Part shown: piece by piece, positions 9,545 to 19,311 of the stretch | Layout: each line of letters begins with the position of its first letter | How positions within the stretch are numbered: position 1 is the stretch's first letter | Program-made: the position numbers and the translations under genes | The notes under the pieces: generated by a model | Seen by the model: only the letters and a program-made list of their open reading frames with translations | What the model was told of the DNA's origin: nothing | Databases searched by the model: none | DNA from: Aerococcus mictus | Lineage (GTDB): Bacteria; Bacillota; Bacilli; Lactobacillales; Aerococcaceae | Assembly: GCF_003286595.3 (NCBI RefSeq) | Contig: NZ_CP132985.1 | Coordinates: 930,001-994,000, forward strand | DNA: 64,000 bases | Reading direction: 5' to 3'

Positions 9545-10762
9545 ATGGATGAAGTTTTTACCTTAATTGATCAAGAAAGACAGCGTCAAGAAAATGGTAT
9601 CGAGTTAATTGCTAGCGAAAACTGGGTATCAAAGGAAGTTTTAGCCGCACAGGGGAGTATTTTAACCAATAAGTATGCGGAAGGCTATCCAGGAAAAAGA
9701 TACTATGGCGGTTGTGAGGTCGTTGATAAGATTGAACAATTAGCCATTGACCGCGCTAAGAAATTATTTAACGCAGACTTTGTGAACGTCCAGCCTTATT
9801 CCGGTTCGGGAGCTAATATGGCCGTTTATGATGCCCTCCTTAAAGCTGGGGATACGGTTTTAGGAATGAATCTGACCGATGGTGGGCATTTGACCCATGG
9901 CTCTCCAGTTAATTTCTCTGGGCGGCGCTATCATTTTGTTTCCTACGGTGTCGATCCCGAAAGCGAACAGCTGGATTATTCCGCTATTCGTCAAACTGCC
10001 TTGGAGGCAAAGCCAAAAATGATTGTGGCAGGGTATTCTGCTTACTCTAGAAAGTTAGACTTTAAAGCCTTTCGCCAAATCGCTGATGAAGTCGGGGCTC
10101 TTTTAATGGTCGATATGGCTCATTTTGCTGGTTTGGTAGCAGCTGGAATCCATGAAAATCCAGTTGACTATGCTGATGTAGTGACTTCAACTACCCATAA
10201 AACCCTGAGAGGTCCCCGGGGAGCGATTATTTTAACCAATAATCCTGACTACGCTAAAAAAATTAATAGCCGAATTTTCCCCGGTAACCAAGGTGGTCCC
10301 TTACTCCATGTTATTGCTGCTAAGGCGGTCGCTTTTCAAGAGGCTTTAAATAGTGACTTTAAAGATTATATGGAAAACGTAGTGATCAATGCCCGGGCCA
10401 TGGCTAGCGAATTTAGTAAAGCTGGTATTCATGTGGTGTCTGGTGGAACGGATAACCACTTAATCGCTTTTAGAGTCAGTGACTTTGATTTAACGGGTAA
10501 AGCAGTCGAAGAGAAGCTTGGTCAAGTCCATATCACGGTCAATAAGAACACCATTCCAGGTGAAACTTTGCCGCCTACCCAATGCAGTGGCATTCGCATC
10601 GGGACACCAGCGATAACGACACGTGGCTTTACCGCAGATGATTGTCGCTTGCTGGCACAATTGATTGTTCAAGTTGTCAAATATTTTGATGATGATCAAG
10701 TCATTGCCAAGGTTAAGGAACAAGTTAAGCAACTGACCCAAAAATATCCGCTCAGTGAGTAA
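9545..10762 (+). CDS. glyA: Serine hydroxymethyltransferase
   Basis: The 405-residue PLP enzyme of one-carbon metabolism converts serine and tetrahydrofolate to glycine and 5,10-methylene-THF. Characteristic blocks are ELIASENW near 20, [13 protein letters not shown] near 44-56, and the PLP-lysine block TSTTHK219TLRGPRG. It is a few residues shorter at the N-terminus than Bacillus GlyA, with no loss of conserved parts. AAGAAGTGAG provides a ribosome site. It is followed within 35 bases by upp. Confidence 0.97.
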   Translation: MDEVFTLIDQERQRQENGIELIASENWVSKEVLAAQGSILTNKYAEGYPGKRYYGGCEVVDKIEQLAIDRAKKLFNADFVNVQPYSGSGANMAVYDALLKAGDTVLGMNLTDGGHLTHGSPVNFSGRRYHFVSYGVDPESEQLDYSAIRQTALEAKPKMIVAGYSAYSRKLDFKAFRQIADEVGALLMVDMAHFAGLVAAGIHENPVDYADVVTSTTHKTLRGPRGAIILTNNPDYAKKINSRIFPGNQGGPLLHVIAAKAVAFQEALNSDFKDYMENVVINARAMASEFSKAGIHVVSGGTDNHLIAFRVSDFDLTGKAVEEKLGQVHITVNKNTIPGETLPPTQCSGIRIGTPAITTRGFTADDCRLLAQLIVQVVKYFDDDQVIAKVKEQVKQLTQKYPLSE

Positions 10763-10797
10763 AGTAGGGAAATAGATTTAAAAAGAAGGAGTTTCTT

Positions 10798-11439
10798 ATG
10801 AACAAAGAAGGATTACATATTGTTAACCACCCCTTAGTACAACACAAATTAGCGATTTTACGCGATAAAGACTTAGGGAGTAAGGACTTTCGTGAACTGG
10901 TTGATGAAATCACGGTTTTTGTTGGTTATGAAGCGACACGTGACTTGCCATTAAAAGAAGTTGAAGTCGAAACCCCGATTACAAAAACGACTCAAAAAAT
11001 GATTACTGGTAAAAAGATGGCCATTGTTCCTATTCTTCGGGCTGGCTTAGGTATGGTTGACGGAATCCTATCTTTGTCACCAGCTGCTAAAGTAGGCCAT
11101 ATTGGTATGTATCGTGATGAAGAAACTTTAGAACCACACGAGTATTTCTTTAAAATGCCTAGTGACATTGAAGAACGTCAAGTACTTGTTGTAGACCCTA
11201 TGTTAGCAACAGGTGGGTCAGCTATTCTAGCCATTGAGGCCTTGATGAAACGCAATGTTTCGCCTGCCGATATTAAGTTCTTATGTATGGTTGCTGCTCC
11301 TGAAGGGGTAGAAGCTTTACAAGCAGCCCATCCTGAAGTGGAAATTTATACAGCCGCTCTTGACGAAAAGCTCAATGAAGATGGCTATATTGTTCCTGGT
11401 TTAGGGGACGCTGGTGACCGCTTGTTCGGTACCCTTTAA
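10798..11439 (+). CDS. upp: Uracil phosphoribosyltransferase
   Basis: The 213-residue salvage enzyme makes UMP from uracil and PRPP. The PRPP-binding loop DPMLATGGS lies at 133-141, and the C-terminal uracil-binding segment [10 protein letters not shown] is intact. A strong AGAAGGAG site precedes the ATG. The glyA-upp order is common in Firmicutes. The de novo pathway is encoded separately at 56.1-63.6 kb. Confidence 0.97.
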   Translation: MNKEGLHIVNHPLVQHKLAILRDKDLGSKDFRELVDEITVFVGYEATRDLPLKEVEVETPITKTTQKMITGKKMAIVPILRAGLGMVDGILSLSPAAKVGHIGMYRDEETLEPHEYFFKMPSDIEERQVLVVDPMLATGGSAILAIEALMKRNVSPADIKFLCMVAAPEGVEALQAAHPEVEIYTAALDEKLNEDGYIVPGLGDAGDRLFGTL

Positions 11440-11493
11440 TTTAAGGAAAAAGTTTCGTTAGAAAGTATAGGAAAATGGATGGTGTCTAAATAA

Positions 11494-12807
11494 ATGGAAA
11501 CGATGGTCGTTAAAGGCGGTCAGCGCTTAGAAGGAACTGTACAAGTCGATGGAGCCAAAAACACGGTGCTTCCTATTTTGGCTGCAACATTATTAGCCGA
11601 GGAAGGAAAAAGTGTCATTGAAAATTGTCCTTTATTTTCTGATGTCTATTTAATGAATAAGGTTTTAGATTATCTTGATGCTCAAGTGGACTTTGATGAA
11701 GCAGCTGGAGTGATAACAGTGGATGCTAGTGGGGCTATCCAAAGTGAAGCGCCTTTTGAATTTGTCAGTAAGATGCGCGCCAGTGTCGTCGTTATGGGAC
11801 CTTTATTAGCTCGCTTAGGTTGTGTCAAAGTGGCCATGCCAGGGGGTTGTGCTATTGGCTCACGGCCCATTGACTTACATATTAAGGGTTTTGAGGCCCT
11901 GGGAGCTAAGGTGACGACCGAAAATGGTTATATTGAAGCTCGTTGTGATGAATTAGTCGGTACTGATATTTACCTGGACTTTCCTAGTGTAGGAGCAACT
12001 GAAAATATTATGATGGCGGCAACACTAGCTAAAGGGGACACCATTTTAGAAAATGTTGCTAAGGAACCTGAAATTGTTGACTTGGCTAATTTCCTCAACC
12101 GTATGGGGGCAAGGATATCTGGGGCAGGTACCGATATCATCCGAATTCGAGGCGTTGAGTCTCTGCATGGTACCCAGCATGCCGTCATCCATGACCGCAT
12201 TGAAGCGGGAACATTTATGGTAGCTGCAGCAGTCACTGGAGGCAATGTCCTGGTTAAAGATGCGGTAGCAGAACATAATCTTCCCTTAATTTCTAAATTA
12301 AAGGAAATGGGGGTTCAAATTGAAGAAGAAATGGAAGGAATACGGGTTATCGGTCCGAAAGAATTAAAGGCCACAAATATAAAAACCATGCCCTATCCCG
12401 GTTTCCCTACAGATATGCAGGCCCAATTCAGCATTGCCCAAGCCATTGCCCATGGAAGTTCAAAATTAGAAGAGACCGTTTTTGAAAATCGTTTTATGCA
12501 CTTAGAAGAATTAAGACGGATGAACGTTTCTTTTAATATTACCAGTGATACTGCGACGATTGATGGCCCTAACCACTTACAGGGAGCAGCAGTTGTGGCA
12601 ACTGATTTACGTGCAGCAGCAGCTCTAATTATTGCTGGCTTAGTGGCAGAAGGCATTACCAAGGTAAGTAAATTAGAATATCTCGATCGCGGTTACGCGA
12701 ATTTTGATAAAAAATTGCAAGCTTTGGGAGCTAAGGTTATTCGGCTTGATCTTGATAAATATAGTCAGGAAGAAATTGAGAGCCGCTTAGATGAGGTTGG
12801 ATCATGA
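11494..12807 (+). CDS. murA: UDP-N-acetylglucosamine 1-carboxyvinyltransferase
   Basis: The 437-residue enzyme carries out the first committed step of peptidoglycan synthesis, transferring enolpyruvate from PEP to UDP-GlcNAc. The catalytic, fosfomycin-sensitive cysteine is C119 in PGGC119[10 protein letters not shown]. The N-terminal GAKNTVLP substrate block is present. The ATG at 11503 (codon 4) is an alternative start. Firmicutes often carry two paralogs (murA1/murA2). The position before an epuA-like gene resembles the streptococcal murA-epuA arrangement, but I cannot tell which paralog this is from the window. Confidence 0.95.
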   Translation: METMVVKGGQRLEGTVQVDGAKNTVLPILAATLLAEEGKSVIENCPLFSDVYLMNKVLDYLDAQVDFDEAAGVITVDASGAIQSEAPFEFVSKMRASVVVMGPLLARLGCVKVAMPGGCAIGSRPIDLHIKGFEALGAKVTTENGYIEARCDELVGTDIYLDFPSVGATENIMMAATLAKGDTILENVAKEPEIVDLANFLNRMGARISGAGTDIIRIRGVESLHGTQHAVIHDRIEAGTFMVAAAVTGGNVLVKDAVAEHNLPLISKLKEMGVQIEEEMEGIRVIGPKELKATNIKTMPYPGFPTDMQAQFSIAQAIAHGSSKLEETVFENRFMHLEELRRMNVSFNITSDTATIDGPNHLQGAAVVATDLRAAAALIIAGLVAEGITKVSKLEYLDRGYANFDKKLQALGAKVIRLDLDKYSQEEIESRLDEVGS

Positions 12808-12989
12808 ACAAGGAGCTTTTAGTCAGTCGATTTAAAAACCTTTTTAAGTGGTTACTTATCTGCCTTTTAGGAATGGTTCTCTTATTTTTAATTGGCTTAT
12901 TACTTGGTTATGGTATTAGTAGTGACCACCAGCTATTTAATGTCTTTAACCAAGATGTTTGGAACCATTTATACGCTTTCTTTCAATAA
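12804..12989 (+). CDS. EpuA-like small membrane protein
   Basis: The 61-residue protein has one hydrophobic helix at about 16-36 ([21 protein letters not shown]). The tail, with a Trp and hydrophobic residues, fits the EpuA family (PF11772), sometimes annotated misleadingly as 'RNA polymerase subunit beta'. It overlaps the murA stop by four bases and is translationally coupled to it, as in streptococci. The function is not established; a role at the envelope is an inference from the membrane segment and the murA link. Confidence 0.8.
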   Translation: MNKELLVSRFKNLFKWLLICLLGMVLLFLIGLLLGYGISSDHQLFNVFNQDVWNHLYAFFQ

Positions 12990-12999
12990 CAACTAAAAG

Positions 13000-13049
13000 A
13001 AAAGGAGCGACTTCAGTGAAAGATTATTCACTGGAGTCGCTCCTTTTTT
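13000..13049. terminator. Strong bidirectional terminator between epuA and rnjA
   Basis: A 17-bp near-perfect stem (13004-13020 with 13027-13043) has a six-base loop, flanked by an A tract on the left and six T residues on the right. It separates convergent units. Confidence 0.92.
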
Positions 13050-13063
13050 ACATGCTTATTGGT

Positions 13064-14737
13064 TTAAACTGGCATGATAACAGGTAGAATCATTGGGTTA
13101 CGTTTGGTACGCTTGTGTAGGAAAGGATAGAGGGCGTTTTGAATACTATCACGGAGTATCTTCTCATTGACTTCCTTTCCTGAGTTGAGATGACCAATAA
13201 CCGTCGTTTGAACAACCTTTTGGGCATCTTTAATTAAGTCGCCAGATTCACGCATATAAATAAATCCACGTGAGACAATGTCAGGACCTGCAACTAATTC
13301 GTTATTTTCAAAGTTAACGGTAACGACAACGATGACGATACCATCCTCGGAAAGATTATGCCGGTCACGGAGGACAATATTACCGATATCACCGATCCCC
13401 TTACCATCAACATAGACAGCATCAGCAGGGACCTTACCAGCCTCTCGCCAGGAGTCTTGGGTTAGGGCAGCAACTTGTCCATTATCATGGATGATGACGT
13501 TTTCTTCAGGTACACCAACAGCTTGGGCGGTTTCACCATGAACACACAGCATGCGGTACTCCCCATGAACAGGCATAAAGAATTTTGGCTTCATTAAGCG
13601 AAGTAATAACTTTTGTTGTTCTTGACTAGCATGTCCCGAAGTGTGGACATTATTAATCTTGCCATGAACCACCTCTGCACCAGATTCTAATAACTTGTTA
13701 ATCAGATTATTGACGCTGGATAAGTTACCAGGAATTGGGGAAGAAGAAAATACGACGGTATCTGTTGGGTGCAAGGTTACTTGACGGTGGGTGCCATTAG
13801 CAATCCGACTTAGGGCAGCTAGTGGTTCCCCCTGAGACCCTGTACACATAATCATGATCTCGTTATCCGGATAGTCGTTAATTTCTTTTGATTCAATGAA
13901 GGTACCTTCTGGAATATTAAAATAGCCAATTTCTTGGGCATTACGGAAGGCGTTCTCCATTGAGCGCCCAAATACGGCGATTTTTCTGCCAGTGTTGACA
14001 GCTATTTCTATGGCTTCACTTAACCTGGAGATATTAGAAGCGAAGGAAGCAAAAATGATTCTGCCTTCGATTGGCGTCATAATATCTTTCAATGAATTGG
14101 ACACATAGTGTTCAGACATGGTCCAACCAGGAACTTCAGAGTTGGTTGAATCAGCTAATAAGAGTAAGAGACCCTCATCACCGATACGAGCCATTTTGTG
14201 CAAGTCTGCATGCTTACCAATTGGAGTAAAATCGAATTTATAGTCTCCTGTGAAAGCAACGGCTCCAACGGGAGTCTTAACTAAAATTCCCTTGGCGCCA
14301 GGAATTGAGTGGTTTACTGTGAAGAAAGAAACGGATGTTTTATCAAAATTAATGATAGATTCGTCATCGATTTCATGTAAAATCGCATCACCTAATAAAC
14401 CATGTTCTTCTAATTTACCTCGAATTAAAGCCAGTGCTAATTGATCAGCATAAATGGGAAAATTCACTTGTTTTAATAACCAAGGAATTCCACCGATATG
14501 GTCTTCGTGGCCATGGGAAACAAAGATTCCTTTTACCTTATCTTTATTCTCAATGAGGTAGCTATAGTCTGAAATTACATAATCGATGCCAAGTAATTCA
14601 TCGTCAGGAAATTTAACCCCATTATCCATAATAATGATTTCGTCTTGGTATTGGACCACGTACATATTCTTCCCAATTTCTCCAAGACCACCAATGGCAA
14701 AGACATAAACTTCATTATCTTTTACTTCAAAACTCAT
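13064..14737 (-). CDS. rnjA: Ribonuclease J (RNase J1 type)
   Basis: The 557-residue metallo-beta-lactamase/beta-CASP nuclease degrades and processes RNA (5'-3' exo and endo activity). The metal site is H75-G-H77-E-D79-H80, with the further GDYKFDFTP block and SGHAS(Q) in the beta-CASP part. The length equals that of Bacillus RNase J1 (about 555). The ATG shares one base with the stop of the upstream rpoY gene (TAATG). This reproduces the B. subtilis ykzG-rnjA pair. Confidence 0.95.
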   Translation of the reverse strand: MSFEVKDNEVYVFAIGGLGEIGKNMYVVQYQDEIIIMDNGVKFPDDELLGIDYVISDYSYLIENKDKVKGIFVSHGHEDHIGGIPWLLKQVNFPIYADQLALALIRGKLEEHGLLGDAILHEIDDESIINFDKTSVSFFTVNHSIPGAKGILVKTPVGAVAFTGDYKFDFTPIGKHADLHKMARIGDEGLLLLLADSTNSEVPGWTMSEHYVSNSLKDIMTPIEGRIIFASFASNISRLSEAIEIAVNTGRKIAVFGRSMENAFRNAQEIGYFNIPEGTFIESKEINDYPDNEIMIMCTGSQGEPLAALSRIANGTHRQVTLHPTDTVVFSSSPIPGNLSSVNNLINKLLESGAEVVHGKINNVHTSGHASQEQQKLLLRLMKPKFFMPVHGEYRMLCVHGETAQAVGVPEENVIIHDNGQVAALTQDSWREAGKVPADAVYVDGKGIGDIGNIVLRDRHNLSEDGIVIVVVTVNFENNELVAGPDIVSRGFIYMRESGDLIKDAQKVVQTTVIGHLNSGKEVNEKILRDSIQNALYPFLHKRTKRNPMILPVIMPV

Positions 14738-14955
14738 TATTTATCAAACTCCGTAAGATGAAAATCTGGGCTTTTTTGTTCATAGGCCAGATGGGCTTCA
14801 TCTAATGCTTGGATGTGTTCAACGAGATAAGGGGTATTTTCTCGTAATTGTTGGCGTACATCGATAATGCTATCGGACTCGATATAGAGTGCTTGAGTTT
14901 TTTCACGAACAGGTGCTTCGTTAGCTTTTTCTTGATAAGTCACCTTAAATATCAT
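14737..14955 (-). CDS. rpoY: RNA polymerase epsilon subunit
   Basis: The 72-residue protein has the pattern MIFKVTYQ at the start and LYIE, YLVEHIQ and FHLTEF at the end. This is the pattern of RpoY (YkzG, DUF1447), the small Firmicutes-specific subunit that binds core RNA polymerase. The diagnostic context is its location directly upstream of, and overlapping with, the RNase J1 gene. An AAGGAGAA site precedes the ATG. An extended -10-like TGCTAAAAT is readable on the minus strand at 15020-15028. Confidence 0.92.
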   Translation of the reverse strand: MIFKVTYQEKANEAPVREKTQALYIESDSIIDVRQQLRENTPYLVEHIQALDEAHLAYEQKSPDFHLTEFDK

Positions 14956-15088
14956 AAAATTCTCCTTTTCTAGTATTAATTAGCTTGTTTATTGGAATTG
15001 AATCAATATCGCTTGTTCTATTTTAGCATAATGACAGAGCTTTGCCTAAATAAAGTTGTTCTAGCAAGTTCCTGCTTCATTAGGCGAG

Positions 15089-15766
15089 TTAAACATAAAA
15101 ATAAATCGATATAAATTGGCAGGCGGTCCCTAATAGAACAAATAGGTGCCAAATGGTATGGAAATAGACATATTTATGATCGAAACGATAGAAAGAAGTT
15201 CCTAGCGAATAAAAAAGTCCCCCGGCTAAAAGCCATAGAAGGCCAGCCAGAGATACCGACTGGATGATTGGGTAAACAATAAAGACAGCTAGCCAGCCCA
15301 TACTTAAATAAATGTAGGTTGAGTATTTTTTCAACCAATGCCGCTTATAGATTTCACAATAAAGACCTAAGGCTACAATTAACCACTCAATGAAGATAAT
15401 TAGCCAGCCCAGGGAGTTGTTTAAAGCAATTAAACAAAAGGGGCTATAGGAGCCAGCAATGAGAAAATAAATACTGCAATGATCAAAAAAGCGGAAGATT
15501 GGGGCTACCTTGGTAAAATATAGCGCATGGTACATGGTTGAGAAGAAATATAAGTTAACCATCGACAAGCCATAAATAGTGTAAGCCATTAGCCGATTAA
15601 GTTCTTGAAAATGGAGAGCTTTGCTAATTAAAAGTCCCGTACCAATTAAGGCTAAGAGTAAGCCGATGCCATGGCTAATCGCACTAAAAATTTGACTTGT
15701 TACTTGATAGGATCGCGAATTCAATATCTGGGGATTTGAAAACAAGAGGTTTGGTTGCTTTTCCAT
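15089..15766 (-). CDS. Hemolysin III family (PAQR-like) membrane protein
   Basis: About 225 residues from the ATG at 15766, preferred because AGGATG lies six bases upstream; in-frame starts up to 15814 lack a good site. It has seven hydrophobic helices. The family residues are S near the start of helix 1, TMYHALYF (the H of helix 2), DHCSIYFLIAGSYSPF in the middle, and the C-terminal HTIWHLFVLLG with two more His that form the metal site. Despite the name, hemolytic activity has been shown for few members; a role in membrane homeostasis is more usual. Confidence 0.88.
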   Translation of the reverse strand: MEKQPNLLFSNPQILNSRSYQVTSQIFSAISHGIGLLLALIGTGLLISKALHFQELNRLMAYTIYGLSMVNLYFFSTMYHALYFTKVAPIFRFFDHCSIYFLIAGSYSPFCLIALNNSLGWLIIFIEWLIVALGLYCEIYKRHWLKKYSTYIYLSMGWLAVFIVYPIIQSVSLAGLLWLLAGGLFYSLGTSFYRFDHKYVYFHTIWHLFVLLGTACQFISIYFYV

Positions 15767-15907
15767 GGTCATCCTACTTTCCATTAAGCTCACTTTATAA
15801 TTATATAATAACACAAGTCCTTAATCGGTGTTGGAGGAAGAAAATGTGGACTTTGTCTTGCAAGCTTGACTTAAAGTCGTCCTAATTTATCTTTAATAGC
15901 GTCTTCT

Positions 15908-15915
15908 GCTATAAT
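15908..15915 (+). promoter_or_regulatory. Extended -10 promoter of the DUF697 GTPase gene
   Basis: TGCTATAAT has a perfect extended -10, 25 bases before the ATG at 15941, with only a weak -35 (TTATCT at 15887-15892). Confidence 0.6.
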
Positions 15916-15940
15916 TGTAGGGAACTGAGGAGGTAGCAGA

Positions 15941-17098
15941 ATGGCATTTAATCCTAAAAACTTTGATTTTTCACTCGCAGACGATTTACTCAACCAGGCC
16001 GGCGATACTATTAATGAAATGGAAAAAATTGAAATTCTTGTCGTTGGAAAAACTGGTGTGGGTAAAAGTACTTTAATTAATAATATCTTTCGAGAAGAAC
16101 TGGCTAAAACGGGCGTAGGAAAACCCATCACCCAACATATTCAAAAGCTTAGTAAAGAAGACATGCCCATCAATTTATATGATAGTCGGGGACTAGAACT
16201 TTCAAAAGAGGTACAAAAGCAAATTAAAGAAGAAATTAATGCTTTACAAGCTGATCTCACTAAAGAGGGTAGCTATTTGCACGCAGCTTATTACTGTATC
16301 AATGCGAATTCTCAACGGATTGAAGAAATGGAAATTGACTTGATTGAGGAGCTCGCTGACCATATGCCAGTTATTGTCGTTTTGACCCAATCAATTGGTG
16401 AAGCAGGTGATACCATGAAGGCTTATATTGAAAGTCTTAATTTACCTATCCAGGGTGTCATTCCAGTCATGGCAGCCGATTACAGGATTAATGATCAAGT
16501 CACTATTGAAGCTTTCGGCTTGGAAGACTTACTTAATTTAACTTTCTTAGTTATTCCAGAAAACGTTCATCCCGCTTTTACCAATGCTCAACGGATTGAT
16601 ATTAAACGGAAGGCCAAGGCTGCTCGCCGTTGGGCAAAAAAGTCAGTAGCCATGACTTTTGGAGTCGGTTTTTCCCCGATTCCTTTCTCTGACGCCACTT
16701 TGCTCGTGCCAATTCAAATTACTATGCTAGCTAGGATAACAGCTATTTTCGGCATCTCTATGCAAAGTAAGCAAGTCATTAGTATCCTAGGGGCAGTGAT
16801 TGGAACCGGTGGGGCGACTTATCTCGGGCGAACCATTGCCTCAAACTTGGTGAAGTTTATTCCAGGTTTAGGGTCTGCCCTAGGAGGACTTATCTCGGGC
16901 TCGACTGCTGCTATGGTGACGACTGCTTTAGCGATGTCCTATATTGAAGTTTTAACCATTATTGCAGTATCAGAGGCGAAGGGCGAAGAAATTTCGCTTG
17001 AAAGTCTTAATAAATTAATGAAAACGCACTTTAGAAAACGTCTAAGACGCGGGAAGAAAGATAAAGACTTTCAAGATGTCGAAGACATGAAAGATTAA
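15941..17098 (+). CDS. YcjF/DUF697-type GTPase with C-terminal membrane segments
   Basis: The 385-residue protein has an N-terminal small-GTPase domain. The P-loop GKTGVGKST is at 36-44 and the G3 motif DSRG at 81-84. The expected G4 (N/T)KxD is replaced by LTQSIGEAG, so base specificity is uncertain. The C-terminal half (about 240-360) has DUF697 character with glycine-rich hydrophobic segments (FGVGFSPIPFSDATLL, FIPGLGSALGGLISG) that probably contact the membrane. The extreme C-terminus is very basic then acidic. A perfect GAGGAGG site precedes the ATG. The function is unknown; it is transcribed alone. Confidence 0.8.
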   Translation: MAFNPKNFDFSLADDLLNQAGDTINEMEKIEILVVGKTGVGKSTLINNIFREELAKTGVGKPITQHIQKLSKEDMPINLYDSRGLELSKEVQKQIKEEINALQADLTKEGSYLHAAYYCINANSQRIEEMEIDLIEELADHMPVIVVLTQSIGEAGDTMKAYIESLNLPIQGVIPVMAADYRINDQVTIEAFGLEDLLNLTFLVIPENVHPAFTNAQRIDIKRKAKAARRWAKKSVAMTFGVGFSPIPFSDATLLVPIQITMLARITAIFGISMQSKQVISILGAVIGTGGATYLGRTIASNLVKFIPGLGSALGGLISGSTAAMVTTALAMSYIEVLTIIAVSEAKGEEISLESLNKLMKTHFRKRLRRGKKDKDFQDVEDMKD

Positions 17099-17166
17099 TC
17101 GTCATGTGAAGAGCGTGAGACTAGTTTTTATCGATTGACTAGACATGTTAAAAGAATAAAAGAGGA

Positions 17167-17206
17167 AAACCAGGAGGATGAGCCAAAAGCTCCATTCTCC
17201 TGGTTT
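17167..17206. terminator. Intrinsic terminator between convergent genes
   Basis: A 10-bp outer stem (17167-17176 with 17197-17206) has an imperfect inner stem. T-rich and A-rich flanks fit use in both directions. Confidence 0.7.
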
Positions 17207-17217
17207 AATATTAACTA

Positions 17218-18813
17218 TTATTTTTTTCGTGAACGAACAAAGGAATAGAGCAGGTAAAGCCCCAGGACTACTCCCATGACAAAGAATAATAGGGCGATAT
17301 TGCCGGCATAGTGGCTATTGTTTTGGGAAACGATAAAGCCGGATGAGATGATTATTGCTGACAAAATGAGGGCTGTAACAATTCGGTTAATGATCTGATT
17401 AAGTTCTTTAGTTAACTCTTTAACTTCTCGCATGGAGATATTTATTGTCGTACGGCCCTTAATGAATTCAGAGAGGGCCTGGTTGGCTTGCTGGGGGAGA
17501 GAAATACCCGACCGCAATAAACGAGTGGATTCGCGGAGCAAGTGATCCTTGTTGAATAAATGACTCTGCTCTAATAAGGAGTGATGGAAGGTAAAATCCA
17601 TAAAAATAGACATAAAATCAAATTCAGGATTCAAGGATTCACAGATGCCTTCTAGGATAATCACGGTTTTACTTAATTGGACGAACTTAGTGGGAAAAGT
17701 TAACTTATATTTTAAGGCAGTTTTCATGACTTCTTGAAAAATTTCTCCCATATCAATCGCTTCCAGGCCAGTGGTGAGGTAACGCTCAAATAACCACTGA
17801 ACGTCCTTATACAGACTATACTGGTCAGTGATCCGAGGTCCCTTACAGATGATCTGTAGGAGGCGGACTAATTCATCAATATCCTTAAAAGCGAGGGCCT
17901 CTAATAAATTAATTAATAATTTTTGATCGGAGGAGGAGAGTGTCCCCATCATTCCTAGGTCAATAAAATAAATTTTTTCCTGACTAATAAGAATATTGCC
18001 GGGGTGAGGGTCGGCATGGTAAAAACCATCCTCAAATACCTGGTAAAGAAAAGAATAGACCAGCTTTTCGGCGATATTATTCAAGTCATAGCCCATTTGT
18101 TTTAACTTTGAGACATTACCAATAGAAACCCCCGCAATATAGTCCATAACCAATACTTTGTGGGTGGTTAAATCACCATAATAGTTGGGAACGCCAATTA
18201 AGCAACGCTTGTCATGGTTGCTTTGAAAACGTCGCATATTATTTGCTTCATTTAAGAAATCCATCTCTAAAAGACTCTGCTGGCGAATTTCCCGGAGAAT
18301 AGCCACTGGATTGGAGATAATATTGGTGAAAATAGTAGGGATTTTATTGATAACGTGAATGAATAAATCAATATCGGAGATTAATTGCTCTTTGATTTGG
18401 GGACGTTGGATTTTAACCACGACCTCTTGACCAGTCTGTAATTGGGCCCGGTGGATTTGGGCAATCGATCCAGTAGCTAGGGCTTCTTTAGCAAAACTTG
18501 CGAAGCATTGGTCAGGAGCTTCTCCTAATTCTTCTCTAATAATTTGTTCGGCTTCTTGGTAAGAAAAGGGAGGGGCAGAGTGTTGTAGCTTTTGCAATTC
18601 TAAGATGTAAGGTTCTGAGAGGAGGTCGTTTCGAGTGGAGAGTATTTGACCAATTTTAATGAAGGAAGGCCCCAAGGCTTCAAAAGCCTGTCTTAAATTT
18701 TTAGCACTTTCCTGGATATCCAATTTTTTAAAACTGCGCTGGTAAACTTCTCCAAAACCAAAGTTAGCTAAAACTTGAATGATTTCGCTTAAGCGATGTG
18801 TTTTATTTGCCAT
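17218..18813 (-). CDS. ABC1/UbiB (AarF) family atypical kinase
   Basis: The 531-residue protein kinase-like protein has the UbiB signatures. K53-x-G-Q56 lies in SFIKIGQILSTRND, the nucleotide lysine is K134 in VVVKIQRP, and an acidic EMDFLNEA follows. The catalytic loop is HAD268PHPGN and the metal motif is D285-L-G. Two C-terminal hydrophobic helices anchor it to the membrane (about 485-525). In ubiquinone-making bacteria such proteins support quinone synthesis, but here no quinone gene is nearby and the substrate is unknown. It lies just downstream of a phasin-like gene. Confidence 0.88.
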   Translation of the reverse strand: MANKTHRLSEIIQVLANFGFGEVYQRSFKKLDIQESAKNLRQAFEALGPSFIKIGQILSTRNDLLSEPYILELQKLQHSAPPFSYQEAEQIIREELGEAPDQCFASFAKEALATGSIAQIHRAQLQTGQEVVVKIQRPQIKEQLISDIDLFIHVINKIPTIFTNIISNPVAILREIRQQSLLEMDFLNEANNMRRFQSNHDKRCLIGVPNYYGDLTTHKVLVMDYIAGVSIGNVSKLKQMGYDLNNIAEKLVYSFLYQVFEDGFYHADPHPGNILISQEKIYFIDLGMMGTLSSSDQKLLINLLEALAFKDIDELVRLLQIICKGPRITDQYSLYKDVQWLFERYLTTGLEAIDMGEIFQEVMKTALKYKLTFPTKFVQLSKTVIILEGICESLNPEFDFMSIFMDFTFHHSLLEQSHLFNKDHLLRESTRLLRSGISLPQQANQALSEFIKGRTTINISMREVKELTKELNQIINRIVTALILSAIIISSGFIVSQNNSHYAGNIALLFFVMGVVLGLYLLYSFVRSRKK

Positions 18814-18982
18814 GCGATCACTTCCTAAAAAAGATGGGGTTAAATAATTACTCGGCCCAGTCTTGTTCTCTTAAAAGTAAAAAGTCTCAATGAGCTGATT
18901 AACTCTTGACTGACGTCTAAGCCAAATATTTATCCTTGAATTCTGATTAATCAGTTATATTCTATGGCAATTCAGCCTTATG

Positions 18983-19010
18983 AAAAAACGCTTACCCTTA
19001 GATAAGCGTT
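18983..19010 (-). terminator. Terminator of the phasin-like gene
   Basis: A 10-bp hairpin (18987-18996 with 19001-19010) on the minus strand is followed by a T tract. It lies between the phasin-like gene and the kinase gene, so the kinase is either partly attenuated or has its own promoter. Confidence 0.75.
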
Positions 19011-19024
19011 CAGAAAACATTTTC

Positions 19025-19291
19025 TTAGATCTCATTTAATTTTTCTGATAACTGATTTACTTGGTCAGATAAATTATCAACTTGTACTTGCAAGGATTCG
19101 ATTTGTTCAGAAAGCGATTGTTTTTGAGTTCGGTCGGTAAAGCTACGTTTTAAGTCTTCAGTCAGTTCTTTACCTTCTTGGACGGTTATTTGTCCCTTAT
19201 CAATGGCTTGTTTGATCATTTCTTGAGCTTTTTCTAAGGTTAGGCTAGTTCCACCGATAGCAGCTAAAAATAATTTTTTTAGATTATCCAT
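19025..19291 (-). CDS. Phasin-like small coiled-coil protein
   Basis: The 88-residue protein has a hydrophobic N-terminal helix (LFLAAIGGTSLTLEKAQEMI), the EGKELTEDL segment, and a heptad-patterned C-terminal coiled coil (LSEQIESLQVQVDNL..). This is the organisation of the phasin-related family (PF05597-like) often encoded beside ABC1 kinases in Firmicutes. No polyhydroxyalkanoate genes are visible, so granule binding should not be assumed. An accessory or membrane-associating role with the neighbouring kinase is an inference. Confidence 0.7.
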   Translation of the reverse strand: MDNLKKLFLAAIGGTSLTLEKAQEMIKQAIDKGQITVQEGKELTEDLKRSFTDRTQKQSLSEQIESLQVQVDNLSDQVNQLSEKLNEI

Positions 19292-19311
19292 AATTACATT
19301 GCCCCTTTTAA

